Position numbers and translations under genes: made by a program. Positions 17,036-25,556 of a stretch of 64,000 bases of DNA are shown here, in pieces. Position 1 is the first letter of the stretch. Each line of letters starts with the position of its first letter. Under the pieces are notes generated by a model, which saw only the letters and a list, made by a program, of their open reading frames with translations, made no database searches and was not told where the DNA came from. Origin of the DNA: Gemmatimonadota bacterium (lineage in GTDB: Bacteria; Gemmatimonadota; Gemmatimonadetes; Longimicrobiales; Gaopeijiaceae); assembly GCA_007121455.1 (NCBI GenBank), contig SKKN01000013.1, positions 1-64,000 on the forward strand, given 5' to 3'.

Positions 17036-17803
17036 ATGAGCGATATCCCCGTTCTCAGCATAAAGAACCTCCACGCGAAGGTCGCGGACATCGAGATCCT
17101 CCGGGGCCTGAATCTGGAGCTCAAGAAAGGCGAGATCCACGCGATCATGGGACCAAATGGCTCAGGCAAGAGCACTTTGGCCAAGCTCCTCGCCGGGCAC
17201 CCTGCGTACGAAGCTACCTCCGGAGAGGTTGTGTACAAAGGGAAGGACCTCCTCGAGATGGAAGCTGACGAGCGCGCTCGGGAGGGTGTGCTCCTCGCCT
17301 TCCAGTATCCGGTGGAGATCCCCGGAGTCTCGATCGCGAACTTCCTCCGCACCGCGGTCCAGGCCCGACTCGCCGAGGACGAAGAGGTCGACCTCTTCGA
17401 CTTCCAGGACGATCTGGTCGACCGGATGGAGCTCCTCGAGATGGATCCGTCCTTCGCCGAGCGACCGGTGAACGATGGATTCTCCGGGGGAGAGAAGAAG
17501 CGGGGGGAGATCCTGCAACTCGCGATGCTCAATCCGAGCCTCGCCCTGCTCGACGAGACGGATTCGGGACTCGACATCGACGCGCTCCAGATCGTGTCGA
17601 AGGCGATCAACGTGATGCGCGAGAAGGACCCGGACCTGGCCGTGCTCATCATCACCCACTACCAGCGGGTTCTCAACTACGTGCAGCCCGATTTCGTGCA
17701 TGTGATGGTGAAGGGCGCGATCGTCGAGTCCGGAGGCCCCGAAGTCGCGACGCGGCTCGAGGAGCAGGGATACGAGGAGTTCCGGGTGCCGGCCGGCGCA
17801 TGA
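17036..17803 (+). CDS. sufC: SUF Fe-S cluster assembly ATPase SufC
   Basis: A 255-residue ABC-type ATPase without membrane partner domains. It binds SufB and SufD and powers conformational change in the scaffold. Walker A is GPNGSGKST (about 39-47), the ABC signature FSGGEKKR, Walker B LALLDETDSGLD, and the switch histidine lies in IITHYQR. The insertion EIPGVSIANFLRTAV is typical of SufC. ATG 17036 is chosen because the conserved IPVLSIKNLHA begins right after it; in-frame ATGs at 16994 and 17012 are further upstream. It is the first gene of sufC-sufB-sufD-Rieske-sufS-sufU. Confidence 0.96.
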   Translation: MSDIPVLSIKNLHAKVADIEILRGLNLELKKGEIHAIMGPNGSGKSTLAKLLAGHPAYEATSGEVVYKGKDLLEMEADERAREGVLLAFQYPVEIPGVSIANFLRTAVQARLAEDEEVDLFDFQDDLVDRMELLEMDPSFAERPVNDGFSGGEKKRGEILQLAMLNPSLALLDETDSGLDIDALQIVSKAINVMREKDPDLAVLIITHYQRVLNYVQPDFVHVMVKGAIVESGGPEVATRLEEQGYEEFRVPAGA

Positions 17804-17833
17804 GCGCATCAGCCCCCCAGGGAGGGATTCGAG

Positions 17834-19249
17834 ATGCCACAGAATGAAGTCATAGAGGGCTTGAACCTCGACGAATACCAGTACCATTTCATCACGGAAG
17901 ACGAGCCCATCTACCGGTCCGACCGGGGGCTGAACGAAAAGGTCGTCCGTGAAATTTCCCACCAGAAGGGCGAGCCGGAGTGGATGCGGGACTTCCGCCT
18001 CAAGGGGCTGAAGATCTACAACGCGAAGCCCATGCCGAAATGGGGCGCGGACCTCTCCAACCTGGAAGCGGTTCTGGAGGACATCTATTTCTACGTCCGT
18101 CCGCAGGAGAAGATGGAGCGGTCGTGGGACGATGTGCCCCCGAACATCAAGGAGACGTTCGAGCGGCTCGGCATCCCGGACGCCGAGCAGAAAATCCTGG
18201 CGGGAGTCGGGGCTCAGTACGAGTCCGAGATGGTCTATCACTCCCTGAAGGAGGAGTGGGAGGCGAAGGGCGTCATCTTCGACTCGATCGAGGACGGGCT
18301 CAAGAATCACCCGGAGATCTTCCGGGAGCATTTCGCCACCGTGATTCCTGCCCAGGACAACAAATTCTCCGCGATGAACTCGGCGGTTTGGTCCGGCGGG
18401 TCCTTCGTCTATATCCCGAAGGGCGTGGAGCTCGACACTCCACTTCAGGCCTACTTCCGTGTCAATCAGGAGCAGATGGGGCAGTTCGAGCGGACGCTCA
18501 TCATCGCGGACGAGGGCTCGAAGGCACACTACATCGAGGGGTGCACCGCACCCGTCTACTCGACGGACTCGTTCCATTCGGGTGTGATCGAGATCATCGT
18601 GAAGCCGAACGCGCACTTCCGGTACACGACGATCCAGAACTGGTCGAGCAACATGTACAACCTCGTCACGCAGCGAGCGCTCGTGCACGAGGGGGCCACG
18701 ATGGAATGGCTGGACGGAAATCTCGGATCGAAGATCACGATGAAGTACCCCTCCTGCTACCTCGTCGGAGAGGGGGCCAGCGGCTCGATCCTCTCGATCG
18801 CATACGCGGGGGACGGGCAGCACCAGGACACCGGGGGGAAGGTCGTGCACGCCGCGCCGAACACGTCTTCGCAGATCATTTCGAAGTCGATCTCGAAGGG
18901 GACCGGCCGCTCGACGTACCGCGGACTCTGCAAGGTGTACGAAGGGGCGACCCGGGCGAAGTCGAACGTGGAGTGCGACGCGCTCCTGATCAACGAGACG
19001 GCTCGGACGGACACGTATCCGTACATCGAGATCGAGGAAGAGCGTTCGAACATCGGTCACGAGGCCACGGTCTCGAAGGTCGGTGACGAGCAGATCTTCT
19101 ATCTGATGAGTCGTGGCCTCTCGGAGGAGGAGGCGATGGCGCTCATCGTGCGTGGCTTCATCGAGCCGATCGCCAAGCTTCTCCCCCTCGAGTATGCCGT
19201 AGAGCTGAACCGCCTCATTGACCTCGAGATGGAGGGGTCGGTCGGCTGA
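17834..19249 (+). CDS. sufB: Fe-S cluster assembly scaffold SufB
   Basis: A 471-residue core scaffold subunit on which nascent Fe-S clusters form, standard in length. Conserved stretches include [13 protein letters not shown] near the N-terminus, [28 protein letters not shown] and, near the C-terminus, the cysteine in [11 protein letters not shown]. That cysteine corresponds to the residue implicated in persulfide or cluster handling in E. coli SufB. The gene starts 30 bases after sufC with GGAGGGA upstream. After its stop comes a strong hairpin (19277-19309) before sufD. Confidence 0.97.
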   Translation: MPQNEVIEGLNLDEYQYHFITEDEPIYRSDRGLNEKVVREISHQKGEPEWMRDFRLKGLKIYNAKPMPKWGADLSNLEAVLEDIYFYVRPQEKMERSWDDVPPNIKETFERLGIPDAEQKILAGVGAQYESEMVYHSLKEEWEAKGVIFDSIEDGLKNHPEIFREHFATVIPAQDNKFSAMNSAVWSGGSFVYIPKGVELDTPLQAYFRVNQEQMGQFERTLIIADEGSKAHYIEGCTAPVYSTDSFHSGVIEIIVKPNAHFRYTTIQNWSSNMYNLVTQRALVHEGATMEWLDGNLGSKITMKYPSCYLVGEGASGSILSIAYAGDGQHQDTGGKVVHAAPNTSSQIISKSISKGTGRSTYRGLCKVYEGATRAKSNVECDALLINETARTDTYPYIEIEEERSNIGHEATVSKVGDEQIFYLMSRGLSEEEAMALIVRGFIEPIAKLLPLEYAVELNRLIDLEMEGSVG

Positions 19250-19276
19250 CCTCCGCCGCCGGGCTCCACCGCAAAC

Positions 19277-19309
19277 GGGAGGGGAAGCGCGGTCCGCGCT
19301 TCCCCTCCC
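19277..19309 (+). terminator. Strong hairpin in the sufB-sufD gap (attenuator or processing site)
   Basis: A 16-base arm GGGAGGGGAAGCGCGG and its exact complement are separated by a single T, so about 14 base pairs form with a 5-base loop. No U-tract follows, which argues against a classical intrinsic terminator. Its place inside the operon, between the two scaffold genes, suggests partial termination, RNA processing or mRNA stabilisation. The structure is read directly; its function is inference. Confidence 0.6.
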
Positions 19310-19343
19310 CCCTTCGATTCATCCAAGATACCATACGGTAGCC

Positions 19344-20711
19344 ATGCCTGATTCAGCCGTCATCGACCGGCCCGTCGGAGGCCTCATGGAGGGGGTGACC
19401 CCAGCCCTGAACCAGGAGGCGGTGAAGCTCCTGGCCGCGAACGAGCCGGATTGGCTTCGCGAGCGCCGCCTCCACGCCTGGTCCGTGTACGAGCGCACCC
19501 CTCTCCCCACGACCCGGCTGGAGGAGTGGCGCTACACCGACCTCTCCAGGACGCTCGAGCTCGATTCGCTGGGCCTCCCGCCCCGCGAGGCGCCGCGTTC
19601 CCTGGCGGTCGACAGATATCCGGAGAGGCTCCGGAATGCCATGGAGAAGGATTGGGATGCGTCCGGGCACCTCGTGGAAATGGACGGGAGCGTGGTCCAC
19701 ACCGACCTGCTCGATGACCTCAGGCGGCAGGGAGTGGTGCTCACCTCGCTCCAGGAGGCGGTGGAGACGCACGAGGAATTCCTCCGGGAACACCTCGCCA
19801 CCGAAGTCCTTCCACCGGAGACGGGGAAGTTCCAGGCGCTGAACGCGGCGCTCTGGACCGACGGAATTCTCCTGATCGTCCCGAAGGGCGTGCAGGTGGA
19901 GCTGCCGGCGCGGATCAGCCGCTGGACCTCCGAGGCCGGGCGCGCCTTCTTCAGCCGAACCCTGATCGTCGCGGAGGAGGGAAGCCGCGTCTCGTACGTG
20001 GACGAGTGCCTCTCCGATGATTTCGACCGGCAGAGCTTCGTCTCCACGGGGGTCGAGATCCTGGCGCGGGACGGCGCGCAGGTCCAGTACGTCTCCCTGC
20101 AGCGGATGGGAAGGGGAGCCTTCCACCTGTCCCAGCAGCGCACCCTGGCACTTCGGGACGCCACGCTCGACACGCTGAACGTGAGCCTCGGCGCCTCCGT
20201 GGCCCGGGTCGACCTGAACGCCCAGCTTCTCGGCGCCGGAGCCAACTCCGACATGCTCGGCCTCTACTTCGCCGGCGACGATCAGCATTTCGACCACAAC
20301 ACGCGCCAGGATCACATCGCCCCAAACACGCGGAGCGACCTCCTGTACAAGGGAGCGCTCGAGGGAAGGTCCCGGACGGTCTTCCGCGGCATCATCAAGG
20401 TGTACGAGGGTGCGCAGCGGACCGATGCATACCAGACGAACCGGAACCTCATCCTCTCGGACCACGCCCGCGCCGATTCGCTTCCGAACCTGGAGATCGC
20501 GGCGGACGACGTCCGCTGCTCCCACGGCGCCACCGTGGGTCAGCTCGACGAGGAAGTGCTCTTCTACCTCATGAGCCGGGGGCTCGATCGGCGACAGGCG
20601 GAGCGCCTCGTGGTCCGGGGCTTTCTCGGAGAAGTCCTGGCGAAATTCCCGCTGGGAGGTGTCGTTGCCAAGGTGTCGGAGATCATCGAGCAGCGGCTCG
20701 GCGCTGACTGA
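19344..20711 (+). CDS. sufD: Fe-S cluster assembly protein SufD
   Basis: A 455-residue partner of SufB in the SufBC2D scaffold, homologous to it over the C-terminal beta-helix. The conserved Cys-x-His pair in RCSHGATVGQLDEE matches the C358/H360 pair needed for iron acquisition in E. coli SufD. LEEWRYTDLS near the N-terminus is the usual SufD motif. ATG 19344 is chosen because the upstream in-frame extension encodes the hairpin region and is not conserved. It is third in the suf operon. Confidence 0.96.
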   Translation: MPDSAVIDRPVGGLMEGVTPALNQEAVKLLAANEPDWLRERRLHAWSVYERTPLPTTRLEEWRYTDLSRTLELDSLGLPPREAPRSLAVDRYPERLRNAMEKDWDASGHLVEMDGSVVHTDLLDDLRRQGVVLTSLQEAVETHEEFLREHLATEVLPPETGKFQALNAALWTDGILLIVPKGVQVELPARISRWTSEAGRAFFSRTLIVAEEGSRVSYVDECLSDDFDRQSFVSTGVEILARDGAQVQYVSLQRMGRGAFHLSQQRTLALRDATLDTLNVSLGASVARVDLNAQLLGAGANSDMLGLYFAGDDQHFDHNTRQDHIAPNTRSDLLYKGALEGRSRTVFRGIIKVYEGAQRTDAYQTNRNLILSDHARADSLPNLEIAADDVRCSHGATVGQLDEEVLFYLMSRGLDRRQAERLVVRGFLGEVLAKFPLGGVVAKVSEIIEQRLGAD

Positions 20712-20730
20712 GGGGAGAGGGAGGGTCGGA

Positions 20731-21042
20731 ATGAGTGAGTGGGTGAGAGTTGCTTCGGTGGAAGAGTGCGGCAGCGGCTGTCTTCGCGGAGTGGAGGCAG
20801 GAGGGGAGCGGATCGTCCTGGTGAACGTGGACGAATCGGTGTATGCGTTGGAGGATCGCTGTTCCCATCAGGATTTCCCGCTCTCGGATGGGACCCTCGA
20901 GGACGGAAAGCTCGAATGCCTCTACCATGGGGCCCGCTTCGATCCGGCCACGGGCAAGGCGCTCACGCTCCCCGCGATTCGACCCGTCCGGAGCTTTCCG
21001 GTGGAAGTCCGAGGGTCCGACATCTACGTTCAGGTGGAATGA
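20731..21042 (+). CDS. Rieske-type ferredoxin of the suf operon
   Basis: A 103-residue soluble Rieske [2Fe-2S] protein of the NirD/biphenyl-dioxygenase ferredoxin type. Ligands are the pairs CSH and CLYH (Cys-x-His, 16 residues, Cys-x-x-His), followed by GARFDPATG. It likely passes electrons at moderate potential, perhaps to the cluster-assembly complex. Such genes are often found between sufD and sufS in Actinobacteria and Deinococcus-like operons, but the role is not settled. ATG 20731 follows GGAGGG; the gene lies 19 bases after sufD and 4 before sufS, so it is an operon member. Confidence 0.93.
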   Translation: MSEWVRVASVEECGSGCLRGVEAGGERIVLVNVDESVYALEDRCSHQDFPLSDGTLEDGKLECLYHGARFDPATGKALTLPAIRPVRSFPVEVRGSDIYVQVE

Positions 21043-21046
21043 GGAC

Positions 21047-22333
21047 ATGAACCCCCCGCTCGAGCCCACCACGCCCACGGCGAAGCGTTCGCCCGCGCTC
21101 GATCCGTACGCGCTGCGGGGGGATTTCCCCGCGCTGCACCAGGAGGTAAATGGCCATCCCCTCGCCTATCTGGACAACGCGGCCACGACCCAGAAGCCCG
21201 AGGCCGTCCTGGAGGCCCTCCTCCGCTACTACCGCGAAGACAACGCGAACGTCCACCGCGGAATCCACGAGCTGAGCCGCCGTGCGACCGAGGCGTACGA
21301 GGGGTCGCGGGCCCGCATCGCGGAGTGGATCGGAGCGGAGGGGCCGGAAGAGGTCGTATGGACGCGGGGCACGACCGAGGCGATCAATCTCGTGGCGGCA
21401 AGCTGGGGTGGATCGAACCTGTCCGAAGGGGACGAGATCCTGCTCACCGAGATGGAGCACCACTCGAACATCGTGCCCTGGCAGCTCATCGCCGAGCGCA
21501 CCGGCGCCCGACTCCGCTACGTGGAGCTGGACGAAGAGGGGCGGCTCCGGCTCGACCAGCTACCCGAGCTGCTGACGGAGCGGACGAAGCTCATGGCCGT
21601 CTCCCATGTGTCGAACGCCCTCGGGACGATCAACCCCGTCCCGGAGATCGCGCGGCTCGTCCATGAGCGGGGGGCGCTCCTTCTCGTGGACGGAGCCCAG
21701 GGCGCGGCGCACCACCCCGTGGATGTGAAGGCGCTCGGCTGCGACTTCTACGCCTTTTCGGGGCACAAGCTGATGGGCCCCACCGGGATCGGAGCCCTCT
21801 GGGGCCGAGAGGAGCTCCTGGACGCGATGCCCCCGTATCAAGGGGGCGGCGAGATGATCCGGGTGGTCAAGCCCGACATGAGCACCTGGGCGGCACTCCC
21901 GCACAAATTCGAAGCGGGAACGCCCAACATCGCCGGTGCCGTCGCGATGCGAGTTGCCGTGGACTACCTCGACCGGATCGGCCCGGAAGCGGTGCTCGAG
22001 CACGAGCAGAGCCTCGTCGGCTACGCTCTCGAGCGGCTGCGGGAGATTCCGGGGATCCGCCTCTACGGGCCACCCGATCCGGAGGAGAGATCCGGAGTCG
22101 TCTCCTTCTCCCTTCAGGACGCGCATCCCCATGACGTGGCCACGATCCTCGACACCGAGGGCGTCGCGATTCGCGCCGGCCATCACTGCGCGCAGCTCGT
22201 GATGCGGCGCTACCAGGTCTCCGCCACCACGCGGGCCTCCTTCTATCTCTACAACACCCGGGAGGAGGTGGATCGACTGATGGACGGGCTCGACGCCGTG
22301 CAGTCCATCTTCGGATCCACGGGAACGCAATGA
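21047..22333 (+). CDS. sufS: Cysteine desulfurase SufS
   Basis: A 428-residue group II cysteine desulfurase that removes sulfur from cysteine as an enzyme persulfide and hands it to SufU. The PLP lysine is in SGHKLMGPTG, PLP-binding residues in LDNAATTQKP and MEHHSNIVPW, and the catalytic cysteine in RAGHHCAQ on the short loop typical of SufS. ATG 21047 follows GAGGAC. A long in-frame extension upstream overlaps the Rieske gene and is rejected. Its stop overlaps the sufU start by 4 bases (ATGA), which fits the obligate SufS-SufU partnership. Confidence 0.97.
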   Translation: MNPPLEPTTPTAKRSPALDPYALRGDFPALHQEVNGHPLAYLDNAATTQKPEAVLEALLRYYREDNANVHRGIHELSRRATEAYEGSRARIAEWIGAEGPEEVVWTRGTTEAINLVAASWGGSNLSEGDEILLTEMEHHSNIVPWQLIAERTGARLRYVELDEEGRLRLDQLPELLTERTKLMAVSHVSNALGTINPVPEIARLVHERGALLLVDGAQGAAHHPVDVKALGCDFYAFSGHKLMGPTGIGALWGREELLDAMPPYQGGGEMIRVVKPDMSTWAALPHKFEAGTPNIAGAVAMRVAVDYLDRIGPEAVLEHEQSLVGYALERLREIPGIRLYGPPDPEERSGVVSFSLQDAHPHDVATILDTEGVAIRAGHHCAQLVMRRYQVSATTRASFYLYNTREEVDRLMDGLDAVQSIFGSTGTQ

Positions 22334-22779
22334 CCACCGACGTGCAGCTCAGCTCGCTCTACCAGCAGGTCATCCTCGACCACTACCGGAAGCCGAAGAA
22401 CAAGGGGGACCTCGAGGAAGCGACCGCGACGGTCTTCATGGAGAATCCGGTCTGTGGAGACGAGATTCGCCTGCAGGTGCGGATCGAGGGCGACGAGATC
22501 GTCGAGGCCCGCTTCGTGGGGTCCGGCTGCTCGATCTCCCAGGCCTCCATCTCGATGTTGACCCAGGTGCTCAAGGGAAAGAAGCTCGACGAGGCGGCCC
22601 TCCTCGCCAACCGGTTCACGGAGATGATGCATGGAGATGAGACGGCCGCACGGGATCGGTCGCTGAAGGACCTCCGGGCCCTCCAGGGGGTGAGCAAGTT
22701 TCCGGTCCGCATCAAGTGCGCGCTGCTGGGCTTCGACGCGCTGAAGGAAGTCCTGGACCGGAGTCGGTCCGAGGAGTAG
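22330..22779 (+). CDS. sufU: SufU zinc-dependent sulfurtransferase
   Basis: A 149-residue IscU-like protein of the SufU branch, which accepts sulfur from SufS. The three cysteines are in NPVCGDEI, GSGCSISQAS and KCALLGFDAL, and the 18-to-20-residue insertion between the second and third regions (LKGKKLDEAALL) separates SufU from IscU. It is the last gene of the suf operon, overlapping sufS by 4 bases. It converges on the alcohol dehydrogenase with only 6 bases between stops; a 5-bp hairpin GTAGC/GCTAC there is too small to call a terminator. No sufT-like gene follows. Confidence 0.96.
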   Translation: MTTDVQLSSLYQQVILDHYRKPKNKGDLEEATATVFMENPVCGDEIRLQVRIEGDEIVEARFVGSGCSISQASISMLTQVLKGKKLDEAALLANRFTEMMHGDETAARDRSLKDLRALQGVSKFPVRIKCALLGFDALKEVLDRSRSEE

Positions 22780-22785
22780 CTGCGG

Positions 22786-24033
22786 CTACGGTTCGAGCAC
22801 CACCTTCACGGCCTCGCTCCGGGCGTGGTTCGCCGCAGCGGAGAGACCCCTCCGGTACTCCCCCAGGGAAAAGGTGTGGGTCACCAGCTCCTCCACGGGG
22901 CCGTGCCCCTCCGCGAGCAGCTCGTGTACGACCTGGAAGGTATGCCGCGCCCCGCCCTTCCACTCCTCCCGCCCGTATCCGACGAACCCGCGGACCTCGA
23001 GCTCGCGAGCCCAGAGAAAGGTGAGGTCCAGCTTCCGGATCTCCGCCGCGCATCCGAGGAGGACGACGCGGCCCCGGGGCGCCGCGAATCGGAGCGCCTG
23101 GGCGATCGTGTTCCCGCTGCCCACGCAGTCGAAGATGACGGGGAAGCCGCCGCCGGAATACACCTCGGGGCCCACGATCGGCTGGTATGCCGACGCTCCC
23201 GTCTCGACGAGCACCTGCCGTGCCTCGAGCCCCGGGGAAACCACCTCGTCCGCGCCGAGCTTCTCGGCGAGCTCGGCCTCATGGCTCCGCTTCGTCTGCG
23301 CCACGATCGTACCGTCGAACCCCGAGGCGCGGAGACCCCAGATCGTGCCGAGCGCGATCGGGCCGCTCCCGATCACGAGCACGTCATCGCCTCGCGCAGG
23401 GGGGGCGTTGAGAAGCGCGTGCATTCCGATCGACAGGGGCTCGGTGAGCACCGCGGCGGCGGAGGGGATCGGATCCGGGACCGGGTGGAGCTGGTCCTCG
23501 TGGGCGATCATCCGCTCGCCCCAGCCGCCCGGGAGGTCACGGTGATATCCGATGGTGAGCCCCCGCGCCAAAGGCTCCCCCTCGATCCGGATCTCCCCGT
23601 CCTCGCCCGCCATCTCGCAGGTGCCGGGCCGTCCGATCTCGCACGATGGGCACCGCGCCTCTCTCGGATGGCCGCGCACCCGGCAGGAAAGGAGCGGGTC
23701 GACGGACACCCGCTGACCGGGCTCGACCCGTGAGACGCTGGGCCCCACGTCTTCGACTTCGGCCAGGATCTCGTGGCCCGGAACTGCAGGAAAGGACCCG
23801 AAGGGCTCCATCGCGGGGCTCGCCGAGTAGGTCAGATTCGAGACGTCGGTGCCGCAGATCCCGCACGACAACACCCGAAGCCGCACCCAACCCCGTCCCG
23901 GGATCGCCGGCTCCCGGACGTCCGTGAGCTCGAGCCCGCTCGGTCGCCCGAAGACGGCGGCCTCATGGATCCGGCCGGCGGTTTTCGCGAGGAGGTAGCG
24001 CGGAATGGAAACGTCGAAGGTGACCGCTCTCAC
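22786..24033 (-). CDS. Zinc-dependent medium-chain alcohol dehydrogenase
   Basis: A 415-residue MDR dehydrogenase. Catalytic-zinc ligands are visible in CGICGTD and GHEILAE. A cysteine-rich stretch with CPSC and a further cysteine in GRPGTC supplies the structural zinc, with an unusually long spacer before it. The NAD(P) fold shows VLVIGSGPIALGTIWGL. The substrate is not evident; the shape is nearer to glucose/threonine dehydrogenase-like enzymes than to short-alcohol ADH. GTG 24033, with GGGAGAG just upstream, is preferred over the far upstream ATG (24228) because that extension overlaps the acetyltransferase gene. It lies 37 bases downstream of that gene, so the two are likely one operon. 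Confidence 0.88.
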   Translation of the reverse strand: MRAVTFDVSIPRYLLAKTAGRIHEAAVFGRPSGLELTDVREPAIPGRGWVRLRVLSCGICGTDVSNLTYSASPAMEPFGSFPAVPGHEILAEVEDVGPSVSRVEPGQRVSVDPLLSCRVRGHPREARCPSCEIGRPGTCEMAGEDGEIRIEGEPLARGLTIGYHRDLPGGWGERMIAHEDQLHPVPDPIPSAAAVLTEPLSIGMHALLNAPPARGDDVLVIGSGPIALGTIWGLRASGFDGTIVAQTKRSHEAELAEKLGADEVVSPGLEARQVLVETGASAYQPIVGPEVYSGGGFPVIFDCVGSGNTIAQALRFAAPRGRVVLLGCAAEIRKLDLTFLWARELEVRGFVGYGREEWKGGARHTFQVVHELLAEGHGPVEELVTHTFSLGEYRRGLSAAANHARSEAVKVVLEP

Positions 24034-24070
24034 TGGCTCTCCCGTCCGCAGCAGGTGGGGGCGATCGCCA

Positions 24071-25285
24071 TCAGAAGGAGTCCAGCATCCGGAAGTCCCT
24101 GAGTCCGAGCGCCGGCTCCCACCCATCGGGGGGTGTCGGTCCGCCGGGAAGCGCGCCCGACACGAGGAGGTCCGCTGCGATTCCGATCGGAATCGCTCCC
24201 TCCCCGGCGGTCCCCATTCGGCGAACACCCGAGTCGGACACCTGCCACGTGCCTTCGTTCTCGGGCACCTGCTCGTCCCGGACCGCGAGCACCGCGCCGG
24301 AACCTCGAGCTCCCTCCCCGTCGAGGAGCGCTTCCAGGTTCAGTACCCGAAGCATCGGGCCGCGAAGGAGTCGAGCCGACTCGAACCAGAGACCACGCTT
24401 CGACCTGCTCCCCGGTCGCCGCGGATGCGGAAGCAGACGGTGGAAGCCCTCGCTCGGAAGCGCATCGTAGACCACCTCGTCCCACTGATCACGCTGGCTG
24501 GAGATCCAACCGAGGAGCCCCCGATACGCCGCGGTGTCCGCCGCCACGAGCTCCCGGATCCGCATTCGGCTCCGGCGGCCGGGGCGCCGCCGCGGGGTCC
24601 GGATCACGAGATAGCCGCGCACGGTCCCCTGCGGGTCCCGGTACGCGAAAGAGACGTTTCGCGCATGATCGAGGAAACTCCACATGGTCGATGTGCGGCG
24701 CAGCAGGCCGTTCGCCTTCAGGACGGTCCGGCCGTATGCCTCTCGGAGTCGCTCCGCGTCCTCGACCGTCCGCACCCGCGCCACCCGGTCGCTTCCCTCG
24801 AAGAGAGGCAGGTCCGAGGCTGGGAACCGGTACCGGTGCAGCTCCCCGGCCAGCGTGTATCCCAGGCGTCCGTAGAAGGATGCCTGGTAGGGGTAGAGTG
24901 CGGAGAGCACGTGCCCCTCGCTCCTCGCGATCCGGAGCGCTTCCGCGCACATCCACCCGCCGATTCCCCGGCGCCGATGCTCCGGCTCGACGGCGACCGC
25001 CGCGAGTCCCATGGTCGGAAAAGTGCGGCCGAAGAGGCCCAGCTCCAGGTCGTACATCCGGAGCGCCCCAACCCGTCGGCCCGCCACCTCCGCGACCCAC
25101 GCCGTCTCGATTCCTCCGAAGGTGCCGCCCTCCTCGAGCTCCCGGAGCCGGTCCTCGGCGCTCCTCTCGCCGGGAAAGACGTAGGACCAGAGCTCGGCGA
25201 GCGGCCATCCGTCCTCCGCTTCGGCTCGCCTGAGGCGAAGGCCTTCCGGGGGCGCTGCGCCGGGGAAGCCCGGTTTCTCCATCAT
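24071..25285 (-). CDS. Eis-like GNAT acetyltransferase
   Basis: A 404-residue protein with the three-part Eis layout: an N-terminal GNAT domain (about 15-150), a second GNAT-like domain, and a C-terminal SCP2-like domain (about 310-400). The acetyl-CoA loop is VEPEHRRRGIGGWM, and FYGRLGYTLAGELHRY follows as in Eis proteins. Eis of Mycobacterium acetylates aminoglycosides, but most homologues have unknown amine substrates. The ATG at 25285 is supported by GGAGGG upstream. It is divergent from the thiolase across 271 bases in which I recognise nothing. Confidence 0.88.
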   Translation of the reverse strand: MMEKPGFPGAAPPEGLRLRRAEAEDGWPLAELWSYVFPGERSAEDRLRELEEGGTFGGIETAWVAEVAGRRVGALRMYDLELGLFGRTFPTMGLAAVAVEPEHRRRGIGGWMCAEALRIARSEGHVLSALYPYQASFYGRLGYTLAGELHRYRFPASDLPLFEGSDRVARVRTVEDAERLREAYGRTVLKANGLLRRTSTMWSFLDHARNVSFAYRDPQGTVRGYLVIRTPRRRPGRRSRMRIRELVAADTAAYRGLLGWISSQRDQWDEVVYDALPSEGFHRLLPHPRRPGSRSKRGLWFESARLLRGPMLRVLNLEALLDGEGARGSGAVLAVRDEQVPENEGTWQVSDSGVRRMGTAGEGAIPIGIAADLLVSGALPGGPTPPDGWEPALGLRDFRMLDSF

Positions 25286-25556
25286 CCCGCCCTCCTCTCT
25301 TCGTTCATCGGGTCGTTCGCCGTTTCCATCGGGGGGAGCCGGAGGCGGACCGGTGTCTCCGGTTGGTCCACCCGCGCTTCACGGCGCAGGGGGAGGACAG
25401 GTTATCCCGCCCCGGGGGGCCTGGGCCAGGGGCATCGACGAGTCGCATCGGCCCGCGGCCGAATCGCGGAGAGAACCGGCACCGAAGCGACGGGGCAGGG
25501 GTACCATGGGCCCTTCGACTCCGCCGCACTGCCGCCAGCAGCAGGAGATCCAGCCG

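Noticed and set aside
22777-22790. Hairpin GTAGC/GCTAC between the sufU and alcohol dehydrogenase stops
   Set aside because: Five base pairs with a four-base loop and no U-tract, overlapping stop codons; expected by chance.
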